The notes under the pieces were generated by a model. That model did not search any database. It saw only the letters and a list, made by a program, of their open reading frames with translations, and was not told the origin of the DNA. Both the position numbers and the translations under genes were made by a program. From the NCBI GenBank assembly GCA_900088475.1, contig FLMG01004035.1:1-64000 (forward strand): a stretch of DNA of 64,000 nucleotides, given 5' to 3'. The DNA is from Hyphochytrium catenoides (Eukaryota > Sar > Hyphochytriomycetes > Hyphochytriales > Hyphochytriaceae). Below are positions 15,927 to 27,527 of this stretch, in pieces; the stretch's first letter is position 1; each line of letters begins with the position of its first letter.

Positions 15927-15982
15927 NNNNNNNNNNNNNNNNNNNNNNNNNNNNNNNNNNNNNNNNNNNNNNNNNNNNNNNN
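15927..15982. other. Assembly gap (56 N)
   Basis: Run of N that truncates the 5' end of the F-box/LRR gene. The coding frame is open up to its left edge. Confidence 0.95.
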
Positions 15983-17636
15983 AAGGGACGATGGCTACAC
16001 TATATGATCCGAGCTTCTAATGCGGTCAAGGGACGAGACAGCACATGAAACACTAGAGATGACAGGACACGCTCAGAGCTAACTCAAACCGATGAGGCCT
16101 TGGTGCTAGACAATCAGTGGAACGTACATCCTCCCGCAATATCCTCAGTAGCAGCTGCTCTATACCGCATTCTTCTACCTCAAGAGCGTCATGACCACGT
16201 CCTTGGGCTCCAACAGTGAGGACTCAACCTCTTGACTGACCTTCATTGACCTTGACCATCTGCGGACCTTGGCGCCCACCTCCCCTATCTGACCGTCCGT
16301 TTGCTGCTGACAGCGGATCCATCAAGGAACCGCATTTTAGCCTGTCAGAGGATACCAGTAACGGCCGCTTTAGCCGCTTTAGAGGAGGAAGTTTTCTGTT
16401 CAAGGTTTTGTTGTGGCTCCTCCACTTCTTGTTGATTATTGGGCGCCTTCTTTCTTCTTCTTGTTTGCTGTTGATGATCATGATGAGCGCGGATGAGGAC
16501 GGCAACGGCGCGCCTGCTGGAGGCAGCTCATCTCTCTATTATGAGCGCCGTCTATCATCCACACCAGCTGAAGTCATGATAGATGGCTGACAATAATGGC
16601 AATAAGAAGAGTCCTTCTTCATACATAAGAAGAGAGTCCTTCATTCTCCCTTCTTCCCTCGCCTTTCCTGCTGCCACGTATCGGTAGCTTCTGATCGCTT
16701 TGCGCATCTACAAGGACATTTGGTCTTCTTCTTCAGCCGGCCAGGTCTTCTTTCCGTTTGCTGTACAATCAGTTGCATTCGTGCCTTGACATTGAGGAGG
16801 TAATCAAGACACATTGGAGCAAGATCTTACTCCGACCACTTCTCCAAACATAACGCCGGCATGCTTGTCCGGCCAAGCTCGCTTCTCCCTGTTGGAAGTC
16901 ATTACCAGGATCTGACATTATGAGTTGTCGGGGTCACAGGCTGATGACTAGCAGCAGGAAGCAAAGAGGAGACGAGACCTCCTTCAGCAGGTACGATGGC
17001 GGTCAGCGTTGTTGGTCCCCGCCTCTTCTCATCAACTGTTCGGAAGCCTCGGTAACCTTGCCTCAGCCTGCTGTACCCTTCTACTAGAGATAGTGGCCGT
17101 GATGAGCCAACCATGAAAATCGAGTCAGTCACTCACCATGGAAGGAAGGATATAGGTACATCTTTATAATCCATACAACTACCTAACACCTGTGAAGAAG
17201 ACCATACCGGTAAGGATGGGGAGGGAGAAGGAAACTACTAGGGAGTTGGCTGCAATCGTCATTTCTCTGACACCCACGAAGTCCGCCTACTACGCGATAT
17301 GACAAGAGAGCTTAGAGAAGAATAGCCTCTGCATGATCAATAAAGCCGAGCAAAGCACACAGGAGGCTCCCGATTCCCCCAACAGCCACACCAAGAACAG
17401 TCTGTTGGTCAAATACTGAAAAGGCATCTTCCAGCCAAGAACAGGTGTGTGAGGCTCCGGATCCTCAGTTGCCCCTCAAGGCACCTGTCTTTTCATTCAT
17501 CGCCGCTGTTTCTTCTTTCTCCCGCTATGAATGCCCTGACGTCGTGTTCTACGGCATTTATCTCTCTTTTTTGCGTAAGCTGGTGGTTGTCAACAAAGTA
17601 GTAGCGGTAAGAGTTCTGCCATAACCCGCAGATTGA

Positions 17637-18212
17637 TTGACAAGTCTCCTGCTCCTCCACATTCAAGTGGGTCGCTTTATAGTATCTTCTTCCTCCATCT
17701 TCTTGTCATCATGGGCAATGATACCAACTACTGAAGACATTTTTGGAGCTGGCTGGCAGCAGCCCTTCAAAATTACCTTAGAAATGCTGCCTGCTTTGAA
17801 CAGAATGCGCGTGAAAACAACGAAGCAGCACCGTCTCAAGTGCTTTCCACACAGTTGCGACTGCATGGCGACCCCCAATCATACTTCTCTTATCCTTCCT
17901 CCCATCATGCATGCCAACCCGACGAAGAGTCCGTCCGGCACTTATGGACATCCGTTTCAGAGCTCCAGACCTTCTGAAAATTTTGACACTTTTCCCTTCA
18001 GCGTGCATGATCAAGGAGGCGCGAACACTGATCTAATAACCTTCCTAGCCCGTGGCCTCATCAACAACCATGAGCGTCAGCGACGTAACGACCCGGACGA
18101 AACTATGTGGCTTTCTATGGCTTTTATAATAAGCCAGAGCGGATCCTTCCGCCATCATCGTCATCGTCACCCACAAAGCCAGCGTTTACAAAGGCTGGAA
18201 GCTGTAAACTAA
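17637..18212 (+). CDS. Doubtful 191-codon open reading frame
   Basis: Uninterrupted frame with internal ATGs. The product begins with a short hydrophobic segment and ends in a His/Gln-rich tail. I recognise no family. Given many six-frame chances in 64 kb, its length alone does not prove it is coding. Confidence 0.15.
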   Translation: MTSLLLLHIQVGRFIVSSSSIFLSSWAMIPTTEDIFGAGWQQPFKITLEMLPALNRMRVKTTKQHRLKCFPHSCDCMATPNHTSLILPPIMHANPTKSPSGTYGHPFQSSRPSENFDTFPFSVHDQGGANTDLITFLARGLINNHERQRRNDPDETMWLSMAFIISQSGSFRHHRHRHPQSQRLQRLEAVN

Positions 18213-19310
18213 AGGAGGAGGAGGAAGGAGAAACGCGTTTGTCTGTCATCAATAATGGATCCCTATCATCACGGTGGCAGGCAGCAAGGGCCTCCGCTAG
18301 TAATGGCACACGGCCTGTATTTGCCAGTCTATTACCTACGGTTAAGAAATAGCGAATATAGTATGCAGATTCTGAAGTATTGAACAGCTAGAACATACAG
18401 GGGCAACTCCGTACAAGGAGAGCTCTCGTCCAAGCGTTTCTTATATAATATTAGACCTAAATTATCTTGACCCTTAACGCGAATACCTTAGGTTTAGCCA
18501 TCCTAAATACTTTGACAAGGAATTTTGGCCAATGGGAGAGCAGCAACGACCGATATTAGCCAATCATGGAGAAGGGCGGTTTTGGAACAATCTCTCAACG
18601 ACACTTACACACCTCTAGGCGGCTTAGGATGAGGTCACGCTTGAAAGAGTAACACCACCTGTGTTAGCGATAGAGGATAATCCTTGAGTGATAGACAGAG
18701 GGATATGTTTGATCTTTCTGGTTGTGGGCTCTGGGTGAGGGCACTTCCGCTCGACCCTTTTGTGAGACCAAAAAACAATGTAAGGGCGGCACTTCTTTGG
18801 ATCTGGGATATGGGCTAGTAAGGACAATAAGCAGACCGGCGGCATATTCTCAGGTTAGGATGGTTTGCCAGATGAACATTGGGCGAAAAGACCCAGAAGA
18901 CCAAAAATCCTGAAAATGAGGTTGTCGAGAAAGATCAGAAGACAGAGTCTGTAAAGAGGTTTTAGACCCAGGCACAACAACTAGGAATGAGCGTTTCCTG
19001 GACAGAGACAGAGTAAAGAAGAGATACCACTAGAGATAAGCTCCCGTGTCGTTCTCAGACCCATCTGAGACAGAAAGACCAAGGGGCAGGCAGGTCTGGT
19101 GCAAATCCTGCACAGTAATATACAGACATACAGATATCCATACATAATATCAAGGGCAGCGCCCACAATCAGCAACCGTCAAACGCGTTCTTTTTACCAG
19201 CGCATCACTGGCCTCTTCCCTTCCCTTTTGTACCAAGAACCAAGAGCCACGGAGAGTCAACATCAACATCTACCACCCTACTCTCTGATCTCTTCTTCTC
19301 CTCACGCAGT

Positions 19311-19311
<1 letters not shown>

Positions 19312-19356
<45 letters not shown>

Positions 19357-19386
19357 TCTCTCTTTCTCTCTCTCTCTCTCTCTCTG
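19312..19386. repeat. (CT)n microsatellite upstream of the PLAC8 gene
   Basis: Almost uninterrupted CT repeat of about 75 bases, followed by a further 250 bases of pyrimidine-rich sequence on the + strand leading toward the PLAC8 start at 20048. It may be part of a pyrimidine-rich promoter or leader. Confidence 0.9.
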
Positions 19387-20047
19387 TCTTGCTCCCTTGC
19401 TCTCTTGCTCTTTCTCTCTCTCATGTCTTCCTTTCTCAGACTTTCGTAGCTTTCTCCCTCTTTCTCTCATTTGCGGCGCTCTTTATACTCTGCTTATCTC
19501 TTTCTCTCTTTCTTGACTACTCTCCCTCTCCCTCTCCTTCTGCCTCAGTTCCTCTGCATAGCACACCGTCATCCTCTGCGCTCCAGACCCTCCCCTACCC
19601 TGTCGTTGTCCTCTCTTCCGTGTGAAGAGTCAGCGTCGAGGATGGACTGATGGATCTTCCTCTTGCTCCTCCTTCATTCACTGGGCATATTCGAGTCCTC
19701 ACGTTCTCTTGGAACGGTGGTTTCTCTCTTCCTGGTTGGTCTCTTACACAGCCAGGCCCTTTCTCTCCGTCTTGGTCCTCCTTGGAAGAGTAGTCATGGA
19801 GAAAGGCGCCTATCTCCCCGTGCTTCCTGCACAGAATACCTTCACCTGACGATCCGAAGCTCTTGCTTACATCACTTGACGTCTTGACGTTGCCATCCTC
19901 CTCACAAAACATTCTTCAATTCACCGATAACAGAACACATCGACTCAAACCTGCCAGATCCTATTGACGGCTTCCACCCGCAAGCTCTTTCCACTTTCAA
20001 TCTCTGTCATAACCTCTTCAGAAAGAAGAGAATCAGTCTAGAGCATC

Positions 20048-20851
20048 ATGGTCGCCGCAGCCTGCTTCCAGTGCGGAACTCCGTTCACCAACCCGGCAGA
20101 GAACTTCTGCCCCAAGTGCGGCACGCAGAAAGCCGGTGTCCCTACAGCTCCAGTTGTAGGTGCAGCTCCTCAGACGACCTTCGTCGTTCACGTGACGAAT
20201 GGCCCCGTCCAGCAGGCAGGCACTGACGCTTATGGCTACTTCAACCCGCAGAGCAGCTCCTGGAGATCTGGCATCTGCGACTGCTTCCAGTTCCCAGTGC
20301 CAAACTGCTTAATGACCTACTTCCTGCCCTGCATTACCTTCTCCCAGATCAACGCCAGACTAGGCCTAAGGACCTACCAGCAGTCGTTGTTGATCTCTTT
20401 TGGTGCGTGGGTCGGCCTGATCATCGGCGCAGGCATGTGGGGAGCTAGAAGCTGCGACTACGAAGTACGGACAAGCATCGTAAGTGGAGGTACAGTTTAT
20501 AGATCATACGGCAACTGTGACTATAATGTCGTCAACTTTATTGGTCTCGCTCTCTACTGGTTGGGCCTCATAGCGGTTCTTGTTGTCCTGACTCTACAAA
20601 GAGGAGCAGTGCGCACGGTTCTGGGGCTTCCAGGAAGCTCTTTTGAAGATTGCCTCTATTCTTGGTGCTGCGGATGCTGCTCGCTCAGTCAGCTGGCTAC
20701 CCAGGCTGGATCTTTCAAGCCAGGCTCATGTGAGTTCAACTCTCCGCCTGCATCAGGCAGCGTCGTTGGTGCCTCCCAGCCAGCATACACCGCAGCTGCT
20801 AGCCCAACCCCAGTAGCTCCTAGTGCTCCAACTGTGAGCAGCCAAGTTTAG
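20048..20851 (+). CDS. PLAC8-family cysteine-rich membrane protein with N-terminal zinc ribbon, 267 aa
   Basis: Single exon, unusual in this window. Residues 5-27 form a zinc-ribbon-like unit (CFQCGTPFTNPAENFCPKCG). The PLAC8 core follows: WRSGICDCFQFPVPNCLMTY, then FLPCITFSQINARLGL, then two hydrophobic segments around LISFGAWVGLIIGAGMW and FIGLALYWLGLIAVLVVLTL. It closes with FEDCLYSWCCGCCSLSQLAT. PLAC8 proteins (plant FW2.2/PCR, animal cornifelin, fungal homologues) are small Cys-rich membrane proteins linked to cell size and divalent-metal transport. The Ala/Pro/Ser-rich tail is low complexity. The zinc ribbon fused to PLAC8 is less common. Function here is inferred from family only. Confidence 0.9.
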   Translation: MVAAACFQCGTPFTNPAENFCPKCGTQKAGVPTAPVVGAAPQTTFVVHVTNGPVQQAGTDAYGYFNPQSSSWRSGICDCFQFPVPNCLMTYFLPCITFSQINARLGLRTYQQSLLISFGAWVGLIIGAGMWGARSCDYEVRTSIVSGGTVYRSYGNCDYNVVNFIGLALYWLGLIAVLVVLTLQRGAVRTVLGLPGSSFEDCLYSWCCGCCSLSQLATQAGSFKPGSCEFNSPPASGSVVGASQPAYTAAASPTPVAPSAPTVSSQV

Positions 20852-21719
20852 GTCTTCCTTCCCATTCACAGACCGACGAAGCTGCGGTCTCCTTTTTCAC
20901 CCTTTTTTTATGAAAGTCTGCAGAGCCAGTGATAGTCATTGATGATGGAGCGTAGCTCTGCTTGTGTCTATTAATGCATTTTACCGTCACTGCTTCTTGT
21001 GCCTCTTTAGCGCCAGCCTTAACATCCCACGACAGTTCATACAATGATAGAGGGCGGAGCACCTTGCTGCGACCTGTGACGTTTTAAGTCCACGGTGGTT
21101 GACAAGAAGCCATGTTGGCCCAAATACTTCGGCGTTCTAGCCTTAGAGGCCGCCCAGGCAACAATAAGGATGTAACGACAAAGCACTGGAGAACGTAAAT
21201 TATCACTGGAGGGAGGGTAGTGCTTCCTCGCGTATAGGCTTGACCTTGGCTCTTAGGCTTGCCTTCTTCAGCTCCAAAGACCGATTGTGCTTGCTTGTGG
21301 AGGAAGTATCATTGTCTTACTGGAACTTCGTTATTCTTGTGCTGCCTTTTCAGTGCATGACGAGTCTGTACAGGGGCCCTAGGTACGGTCAGAAGGGCAA
21401 TTTGGGCTGGGCGAGGTCATTACTTTCTCTCTGCACCTGCCCGTTCATAAAAACACCTCTACAGCTGTCTTTCTGTATAGAAAAGCCCATAATTCCACCC
21501 TCTGTCCTCTGACAGCAGGAGCACTGTTCTGTTAGGAGAGTCCAAATGCAAGCCAAACTGTACGATAAGTCTCATCACCTCCATGGCCCCTTCCCTTCAG
21601 CAACAGTGAAGACTGCATTTTTCTGATTAATAGTTAGAGGAAGAGGCGGCAGTGGGGTGGTGGTCCTCACTGCATTAGATGAGTAGTGAAGCTACAGGCA
21701 ATGTACAGAAACAGAGACG
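20852..21719. other. Intergenic region between convergent genes
   Basis: About 870 bases between the PLAC8 stop and the GLTSCR1-domain gene stop, expected to hold both 3' untranslated regions. No supported coding sequence; the 90-codon frame at 21240 (+) has no features. Confidence 0.5.
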
Positions 21720-24700
21720 CTAATCAGAGGACGCTCGGTCCGTAGCAGCAGCAGCAGGGGGGGAGGTTGCTTCTCCCGAGCTGTTGATGCTGGAGACAGG
21801 AAGGACAGTTCCCTCGTCGTTCCCTCTACTAGGAGAACGCGTAGGAGAGGAGGAAGACCACAGTATCTGTTGCATACGGCGCCGGCCACCACTAGATACG
21901 GGCGAGCCCTGCGGTGAACCTTGACTCTCGGCGGAAGGCAGGTCAACCATCCGCTCATCCTCTTCTGCTTCCGGTCTGACTTCCGTCGCTGCAGGCTCTT
22001 GGGTGGATTGCATACTTGGGGCGCTAGGCGTACTGGAAAAGTCATCTGTGCTCCTTCTCGGCTGTGCAGAGTTCTCCTTCCTTTCGAGAGACTCCCGTCC
22101 TGATTCCTCCATATCTGCTGCCTCTGAGCCCGGAACGGCGATGTCTTCTCCCCGCTCTTGCATCACCTCTTCATAACCTGGAAAGTTCAACCTCAACTTA
22201 GGGCACAGTCATAAAGTACTAGCAATAATAGACAAACAACAGTAGCATCGATCCCTTGGACGAGAGAGACAGAGACAGAGTATCTTAGACTCCTATGCTC
22301 AGCGCAAACGGTGGCGACCATGGACTCAGAGCACTCACTGGCACTATTTCTGGGACTGCTACTGCTGCCGGCTCGATGCCTTCGAGGACTTGTGGCTGGA
22401 GAAAAACGACTCTCACTCGCATTAGGGCTCGTGCTGCGTGCTTCCTGCCTTTGAGAACTTCCACTGGGAGATGAAGGGCCGCGACTAGGACTTTTGCTCG
22501 TAGGAGAGCTTCCACTCCAGGGCCGTTCTCCTTCCTTGCCTACCTCTTCTCCCTCTCTTTCTTTATGCTCCTCCTGCGAAGGGCTACCTGTCCTCTCTCT
22601 ATGTCGAAGGGGGCTACTACTGTTTGCGCTCGACTTACTGGAGGAGAAAGCCACGCTGAGTTGTTCTCGCTTCTCTTCTGTTGCAATGTGCGGTGAAGGT
22701 GATGCTGCACAGGAACACAGCGTGAGGTTTCACTTTCCGAAACGAAGGGCTCATCTCTTACCTGGAAGTCTCGGCGGGCTTGTACTGCCAGAGCGCGACC
22801 GTCGAGGACTATCGCGTTTAGGACTATTCTCAGGTCTCTGTGGGGAGGTCATGTTGGCCAAGTCTTCCCTTGCCTCCCCATCCTTTTCTCCTTCAAATCT
22901 TCCTCCTCCATCAGATGCATTTTCTGGTGTTGTCACCATGGGCGGGACACTACGATGCTCCTCACTGTTGCTCGTGCTCTGGGGGGACCCTGTAAGGCTT
23001 TCCTTCTGCTCTTCTTCTTGGTGCTTTGCCTCTTCTTGCTCCTGTGGCTGCTCATCAGGCGACCCAGGAGGGGACATGTACTCCATAATAGCTCTCACAG
23101 AAAGTCTCTGCTGGGAGGAGGTACTATCCCTATGGGCAGCTTCAATCTCCTCCAGCCGCTTCCCCTCGCTCTCGACAGCAGAAGGCCCTTCATTACTAAC
23201 TTGATTTACCGGGACTGTGGTTTCTTCCTTCTCCTCTCCTTCCTCCTCATCTTGCTCCAATTCCATAGTATCAAGTTGCTCTCCTGGTCCAAATGGCCAC
23301 TCCTCTTCGTCATCCTCTTCTTGAGCTCTCTCCTTGCTGCTATCTACCTGTGTCTCGGCTATGCTAGAAAGAGGAGGGACCAACTCAGAGTTCTTCGTCT
23401 CCTCCCGGTTGCCAGTAGGCAACCTCGCCTCCTCTAAGTGTTGAGCCTTCTGAACGCCTTGCAGTCCAGTAGCGCTCTCTGCTTTCGGGCTTGCGGCTTC
23501 TGCATCCTATGGGACAGGTTGTTAACGAGCGATATGGAAAGTCATTGTTTCCTTAACCTAAGCCCTCATAGTCCCGTCTACATTTCCTTCCCCGATCATC
23601 ATTCGTGCTACGCCTCTTCTCTGCTTTGAAGCCTAGCCATCTTTCTATGCTGACCTTGTACTCCCCAAGATTCCGCGACCCTGACTCTTCATCTTCGTCA
23701 TCGGAATCATCCGTGTCATCGTCATCCTCATCGTCCTCTCCGTCATCTGAGAGGAGAAACAACAGAGGATTGAGGGTTACGAGTTCATTGCGAAGAAGGA
23801 CTGTGCCAGAGACAGGTAGGGAGATAGACAAACAGATCACGTTTAGTAAGTAAGCTTCAAATAGTGCAATGGAACGCTTTTGGTCATGCCGCGAAGTTTG
23901 GTGTAGAGTACGTTCTGATTTGAAGATCTTTGCGGCACTGCGGACAAGAAGAAAGAGGAGGCAGGAGATAGCTCTTACCGCCTTCGAGGGGAAGGCTTTT
24001 GACCTCCCGATCCTCGGGAAGGGAAGGAACTTCCTCTTTCATGCAGAGGAAAAGTGTCAAATAGTCCTCAGAACCTCCCAATGCCCTAACAGATCTTTGC
24101 ATCGCCTCTGCGAGCCTTTTCTCCATTGTATCGACTTGCCGGTTCAATACCGCTGCGCGCTTGTCGAAAGCTGTGAGGGTGAAAGGTCAATGTTAATGGA
24201 GAACAAGTAACAACGGTCTCAGGAGCCAAGGCGCGGACAGCCTTTATACAGGCCTTGCGGTGAAGATGACGTAGTCTGAGGGCTAAAGAGCCTAAGCTGA
24301 GCACCGAGGAGCAACTGATCTTGACAAAACTAGACTGAGGGGTTGGTCAACAAGCTACCTTCTCCAGCGGCTTTGTCTGCCCCAGGCCCCATCTCCACGA
24401 CATGGTAAGCAGAAAGACGCTTCCAGATGTCTCTAAGAGAGCCAAAAGGCGTCGCAAAGTTTGGTCTAAAGCTTCTTACAAGGTCCGTCCGATATGCTTG
24501 ATGTAGTCTGCTGAAGATGGTTAGAGAAATATTTGGCTCGAAAGACCAGGTGAGCTAAGATGAGGGATTTAAATAGAAGAGAGACGGTGGGAGGGTGCTG
24601 GGGCAGCCAAAGAGGAGAAGGAAAGACAGTAAAGCAGTCAGAAATGTTCTCTCATGTAGGGAGAGAAGTGCTGACCTCTTTCGTCTCTTTAACCGCTCCT

Positions 24701-26037
24701 CAGGGTCTTCATCAGCTATTTTTGGCGTAACCCTTCCACTGGCTGGTCCTCTCTTCCCTCCTAATGAACGACCAGGCGAGCCAACTGAGCCCCTTCCTCC
24801 TTGGATCTTCGGTGATTTAACTGTCTTACTTCCTGATGTGTTGTTGGGGCTCTGTTTAGTCTTGCCCGGTAGCGAAACCGTGCGAGATACCACTGCCTTC
24901 GCGCCCTTAACTTTTCTATTCACCTTCATGATGGGCTTCTTGGTGCTATTCGCACCACCGACAGCCCCTGTCATTGGAGTCTTCTTGCCTGGCCCTTTCT
25001 TTCCTTCTCCTTTAGACTTCTTAGTGTTTGACTTTTCCTCGACGCTGCTCGCCTTCCCCACAGCAAGGGGGAGATCCGTGAAAGGCTTAGGGCTAGTTGA
25101 CTTAGGTGTTGCCACGCGAGAGACGCCCTTTTTTACCCCGGTGCCACCTTTCTGGGCGGCGACCTTTGCAGACTTCTTTGTTGGTGCTGACTTTGAAGGC
25201 TGCTTACTCACCAGGGGTGGGAAAGATGGCCCAGACGAAATTGGTGAAGCTGCGGGTGACTTATGCTGTGAAGGACCGCTCACGGCGGTCACACCCAGTT
25301 CTGATGGGCCTGGCTCTGACTCCCGGGGCGACGGCTCATCATCATGGATGATGGAGTCAAAAATAGTCATCATCTGACCTCCCCCTCCCCCTCCCCCTCC
25401 CTAGAGATAATCAAAAGGAAAGAGAAAGAGCCGAGTGAAGAGGGCAAATGAGAGACGACCCAGAAGTGGCATGTAGCAGCAACAGACCCGTATCACACAT
25501 TCTGACCGAGAGAATTGCTGGATAGGGCTACTAAGAAGTGAGAAGAATATGGAACGAAGACAAAAGGTATGGTTCTCAGTAAAGTGATTGGACTGAGAGG
25601 TAGGGTTATATGCGCACACTCGCAGAGGTGGCATGTAGTGCCTTCAGTTGTTCAGAACCAGTCAGCCGGTGGGCTTTTGGGCTTTCATATATGACCTCCC
25701 TCCAACTTACCGAAAAGCCAGAGCTCATGCCGTTGCGTCCAGGTAGGGAGAAGGTGTGAGAAGGCGAAAAGATGTTCCCACCGCTTGACTCCTGGCTAGA
25801 CAGCGCCACTATGAGAGAAAGGCAGAAACATAGCTATTAGTTCAGAAAATAGCAAAGACACGCTAGAGAACGACTCTTACTTCGGTCCTGTGAGCCCAGC
25901 ATGGGAGAAGAAACTCCCACACCTGTTGAGTGTCCGAAGCCGCCATGGAGGCTCATGGGCATGGGAATAGGAGCGGCAATTGGATCCAGGCCAAAGCTGT
26001 TCCTCGCGTCTAGGTGGCCCTCATCACCGCTATCCAT
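21720..26037 (-). CDS. GLTSCR1-domain protein (BICRA/BICRAL-like, putative SWI/SNF subunit), 985 aa
   Basis: Nine exons: 26037-25881, 25808-25711, 25373-24676, 24510-24359, 24170-23979, 23746-23655, 23506-22762, 22704-22339 and 22177-21720. They total 2958 bases, exactly 986 codons. Exon 4 encodes a compact conserved block: LHQAYRTDLVRSFRPNFATP, then FGSLRDIWKRLSAYHVVE. It matches the GLTSCR1 domain pattern (…PDY.TPF.SL.DA..RLLPYHV), the signature of BICRA/BICRAL, which join the non-canonical BAF chromatin remodelling complex. Exon 5 looks helical or coiled-coil (VDTMEKRLAEAMQRSV). Everything else is low complexity: a Ser/Pro/Lys-rich basic region before the domain, an Asp/Glu run after it, then long Ser/Pro/Glu/Arg-rich tails. 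Nuclear location and remodeller role are inferred from the domain. Confidence 0.8.
25378..25402 (-). other. Putative G-quadruplex tract next to a splice acceptor
   Basis: The + strand carries repeated CCCCCT units, so the pre-mRNA of the GLTSCR1 gene has four or more runs of three to five G, separated by single A, ending about five bases before the CAG acceptor at 25376-25374. This takes the place normally filled by a polypyrimidine tract. Confidence 0.7.
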
Positions 26038-27056
26038 GGTACTTCCACCCCTCTGAGCTTTCCCTTCACACCTTACGGCAGCTTAAGCAATCAGAATGTT
26101 GCTCTCCTGTCCCTAGACTAAAAGCTATTGTGCAAGATAGCGCGGGGTATGCACACCCCTTGTTGGCCTGTGAGTCAGAAAGGAGGAGGACGCCGCCCAT
26201 AACCATCTCGTGCTAACGTCATGTCCAGGCAACCAAAACCCTTTCGCCAGAGATGGACACACCCACTTATAAGCTGTCTGCCGGGCTCCTTTTGTCGCCA
26301 ACGGCTCTCAGGGTTGGAAGAGGCTCTGTGAGGCCCGGACTCGGGGAGTCTGCAGCCATCATTTGTCCCAAGAATCTCCCCCAAAACTCTTTCTGCAGAC
26401 AAAAGCTTCATCGCATGAAGGCCGTTAGCGGTAGTTTGAAATCAAAAACCGGTATGATGTTCAGTACGTGCTATTAAGAGTAGCTACCTACGCCTAGCCT
26501 CTAAAGGCAGATATTACTACGTTTGCAATTTGAAAAGATCAGTCCGATCTCTAATTCTTTGATGGTATAAAAGGAATTGGAACGCTTGTTTGCAAAGATC
26601 AGAAACGAGTCCAAGATGCTGATTTAGATTTGATACAGTAACTGTCAAAAGGAATCTTTCGTTTAATTCATCTCTGATCTCTCTACTTGATCTGGTGGTG
26701 GATGGAGACAACAGAACGGAGACCCAGGCTGCAGACTGAAGATGCAGACGAAGATTGCAGATGATGAAGCTTCAGACGTACGAGCATCGCTTCCTTTGAA
26801 GATACAGAAATCTTGAAAACTAAGTCCAGGTCTGAGTCGTTGGATTCCAGATCAGCCAGGGCACGGTGTACACTACACAGTCTTAGGATTCTATCGGCTA
26901 CAAATTATGGCTCTTAGGTGAGAAAGTTGCTTGCTGAGATCTGAAGACTGCCCTCTCGCCTCCCACTAAAGCCACTCCTCTCTCTCATAGCTTTGTAAGG
27001 TCCCTCTTCAGTCCAATTTCAACCGTCCTTCCTTCCAGTCTCACACCAGCGCCAGC
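26038..27056. promoter_or_regulatory. Divergent intergenic region, no supported gene
   Basis: About 1 kb between the leftward GLTSCR1 gene and the rightward bL35 gene, so it should hold both promoters. The small frames inside have no recognisable product, and I see no strong TATA element. Confidence 0.4.
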
Positions 27057-27382
27057 ATGTTTTCAGGTCCCTGCCTTAGGGGTAAGTTTAGTTTATTGAT
27101 TTGCTGCTGCTGCAGTGGTAGCTGACTGCCTTAACTTTTTTATAGCCAGGAGGGTTACTAGGATCTGTCCGTTCAATGGGCAAGTATAAGCTCAAGACTC
27201 ATCAGTCCGTGAAGAAGAAGTTCTGGCGCACCGGCTCTGGGGCGCTGGTTAGAGCTCAATCTAACCGGAATCACAAGCTGTCGAAGAAGAACAGGCATCG
27301 CCTCAGCCGGTTAGGCAACACAGTCACAGTGATCGGACAACATCGGAAGAATATCCTTAGACTGATGCCTTACAGCAAATAG
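27057..27382 (+). CDS. Organellar ribosomal protein bL35, 85 aa
   Basis: Two exons, 27057-27081 and 27150-27382, total 258 bases in phase. The body matches bacterial-type L35 of the large subunit: MGKYKLKTHQSVKKKFWRTG, then NRNHKLSKKNRHRLSRLGN, ending NILRLMPYSK. It is very basic, as expected for an rRNA-binding protein. The intron separates a short N-terminal extension (MFSGPCLRGGLLGSVRS) from the ancestral start. That extension has Arg and hydrophobic residues and no acids, as expected of a mitochondrial presequence. Family size is about 65 residues plus targeting sequence, so this is full length. A plastid destination cannot be excluded from sequence alone. Confidence 0.9.
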
Positions 27383-27527
27383 TTAGATTCAATAACACAT
27401 ATTTAAGCCCCGCTTTGGACTGTCTGACCAGTTGAAGGGCTCCGGCTGTTTGACCATATCAGATGCGAAGGAGAGCTCTAGCCTTCGGTCGTGGCGCGCC
27501 CCACATTCTTTTTCAAGAGGAAAGCCG

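Larger units (their letters stand above)
15983..20047. other. Gene-poor 4 kb, with at most one doubtful ORF
   Basis: No reading frame here carries a recognisable domain or splices in phase into a longer product. The longest is a 191-codon frame at 17637-18212 (+), His/Ser-rich near its end, which is within what chance can give. The left end should contain the start and promoter of the F-box gene, and the right end the promoter and leader of the PLAC8 gene. A long CT tract occupies 19312-19386. Confidence 0.5.

Noticed and set aside
19270-19470. Arg/Glu or Leu/Ser repeat proteins on both strands
   Set aside because: Direct translations of the CT microsatellite.
22494-23437. 236- and 160-codon rightward frames
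   Set aside because: Antisense of Glu/Ser-rich exons of the GLTSCR1 gene.
24595-25377. 260-codon rightward reading frame
   Set aside because: Antisense of the Lys/Ser/Pro-rich exon of the GLTSCR1 gene, whose nine exons sum to an exact codon count.
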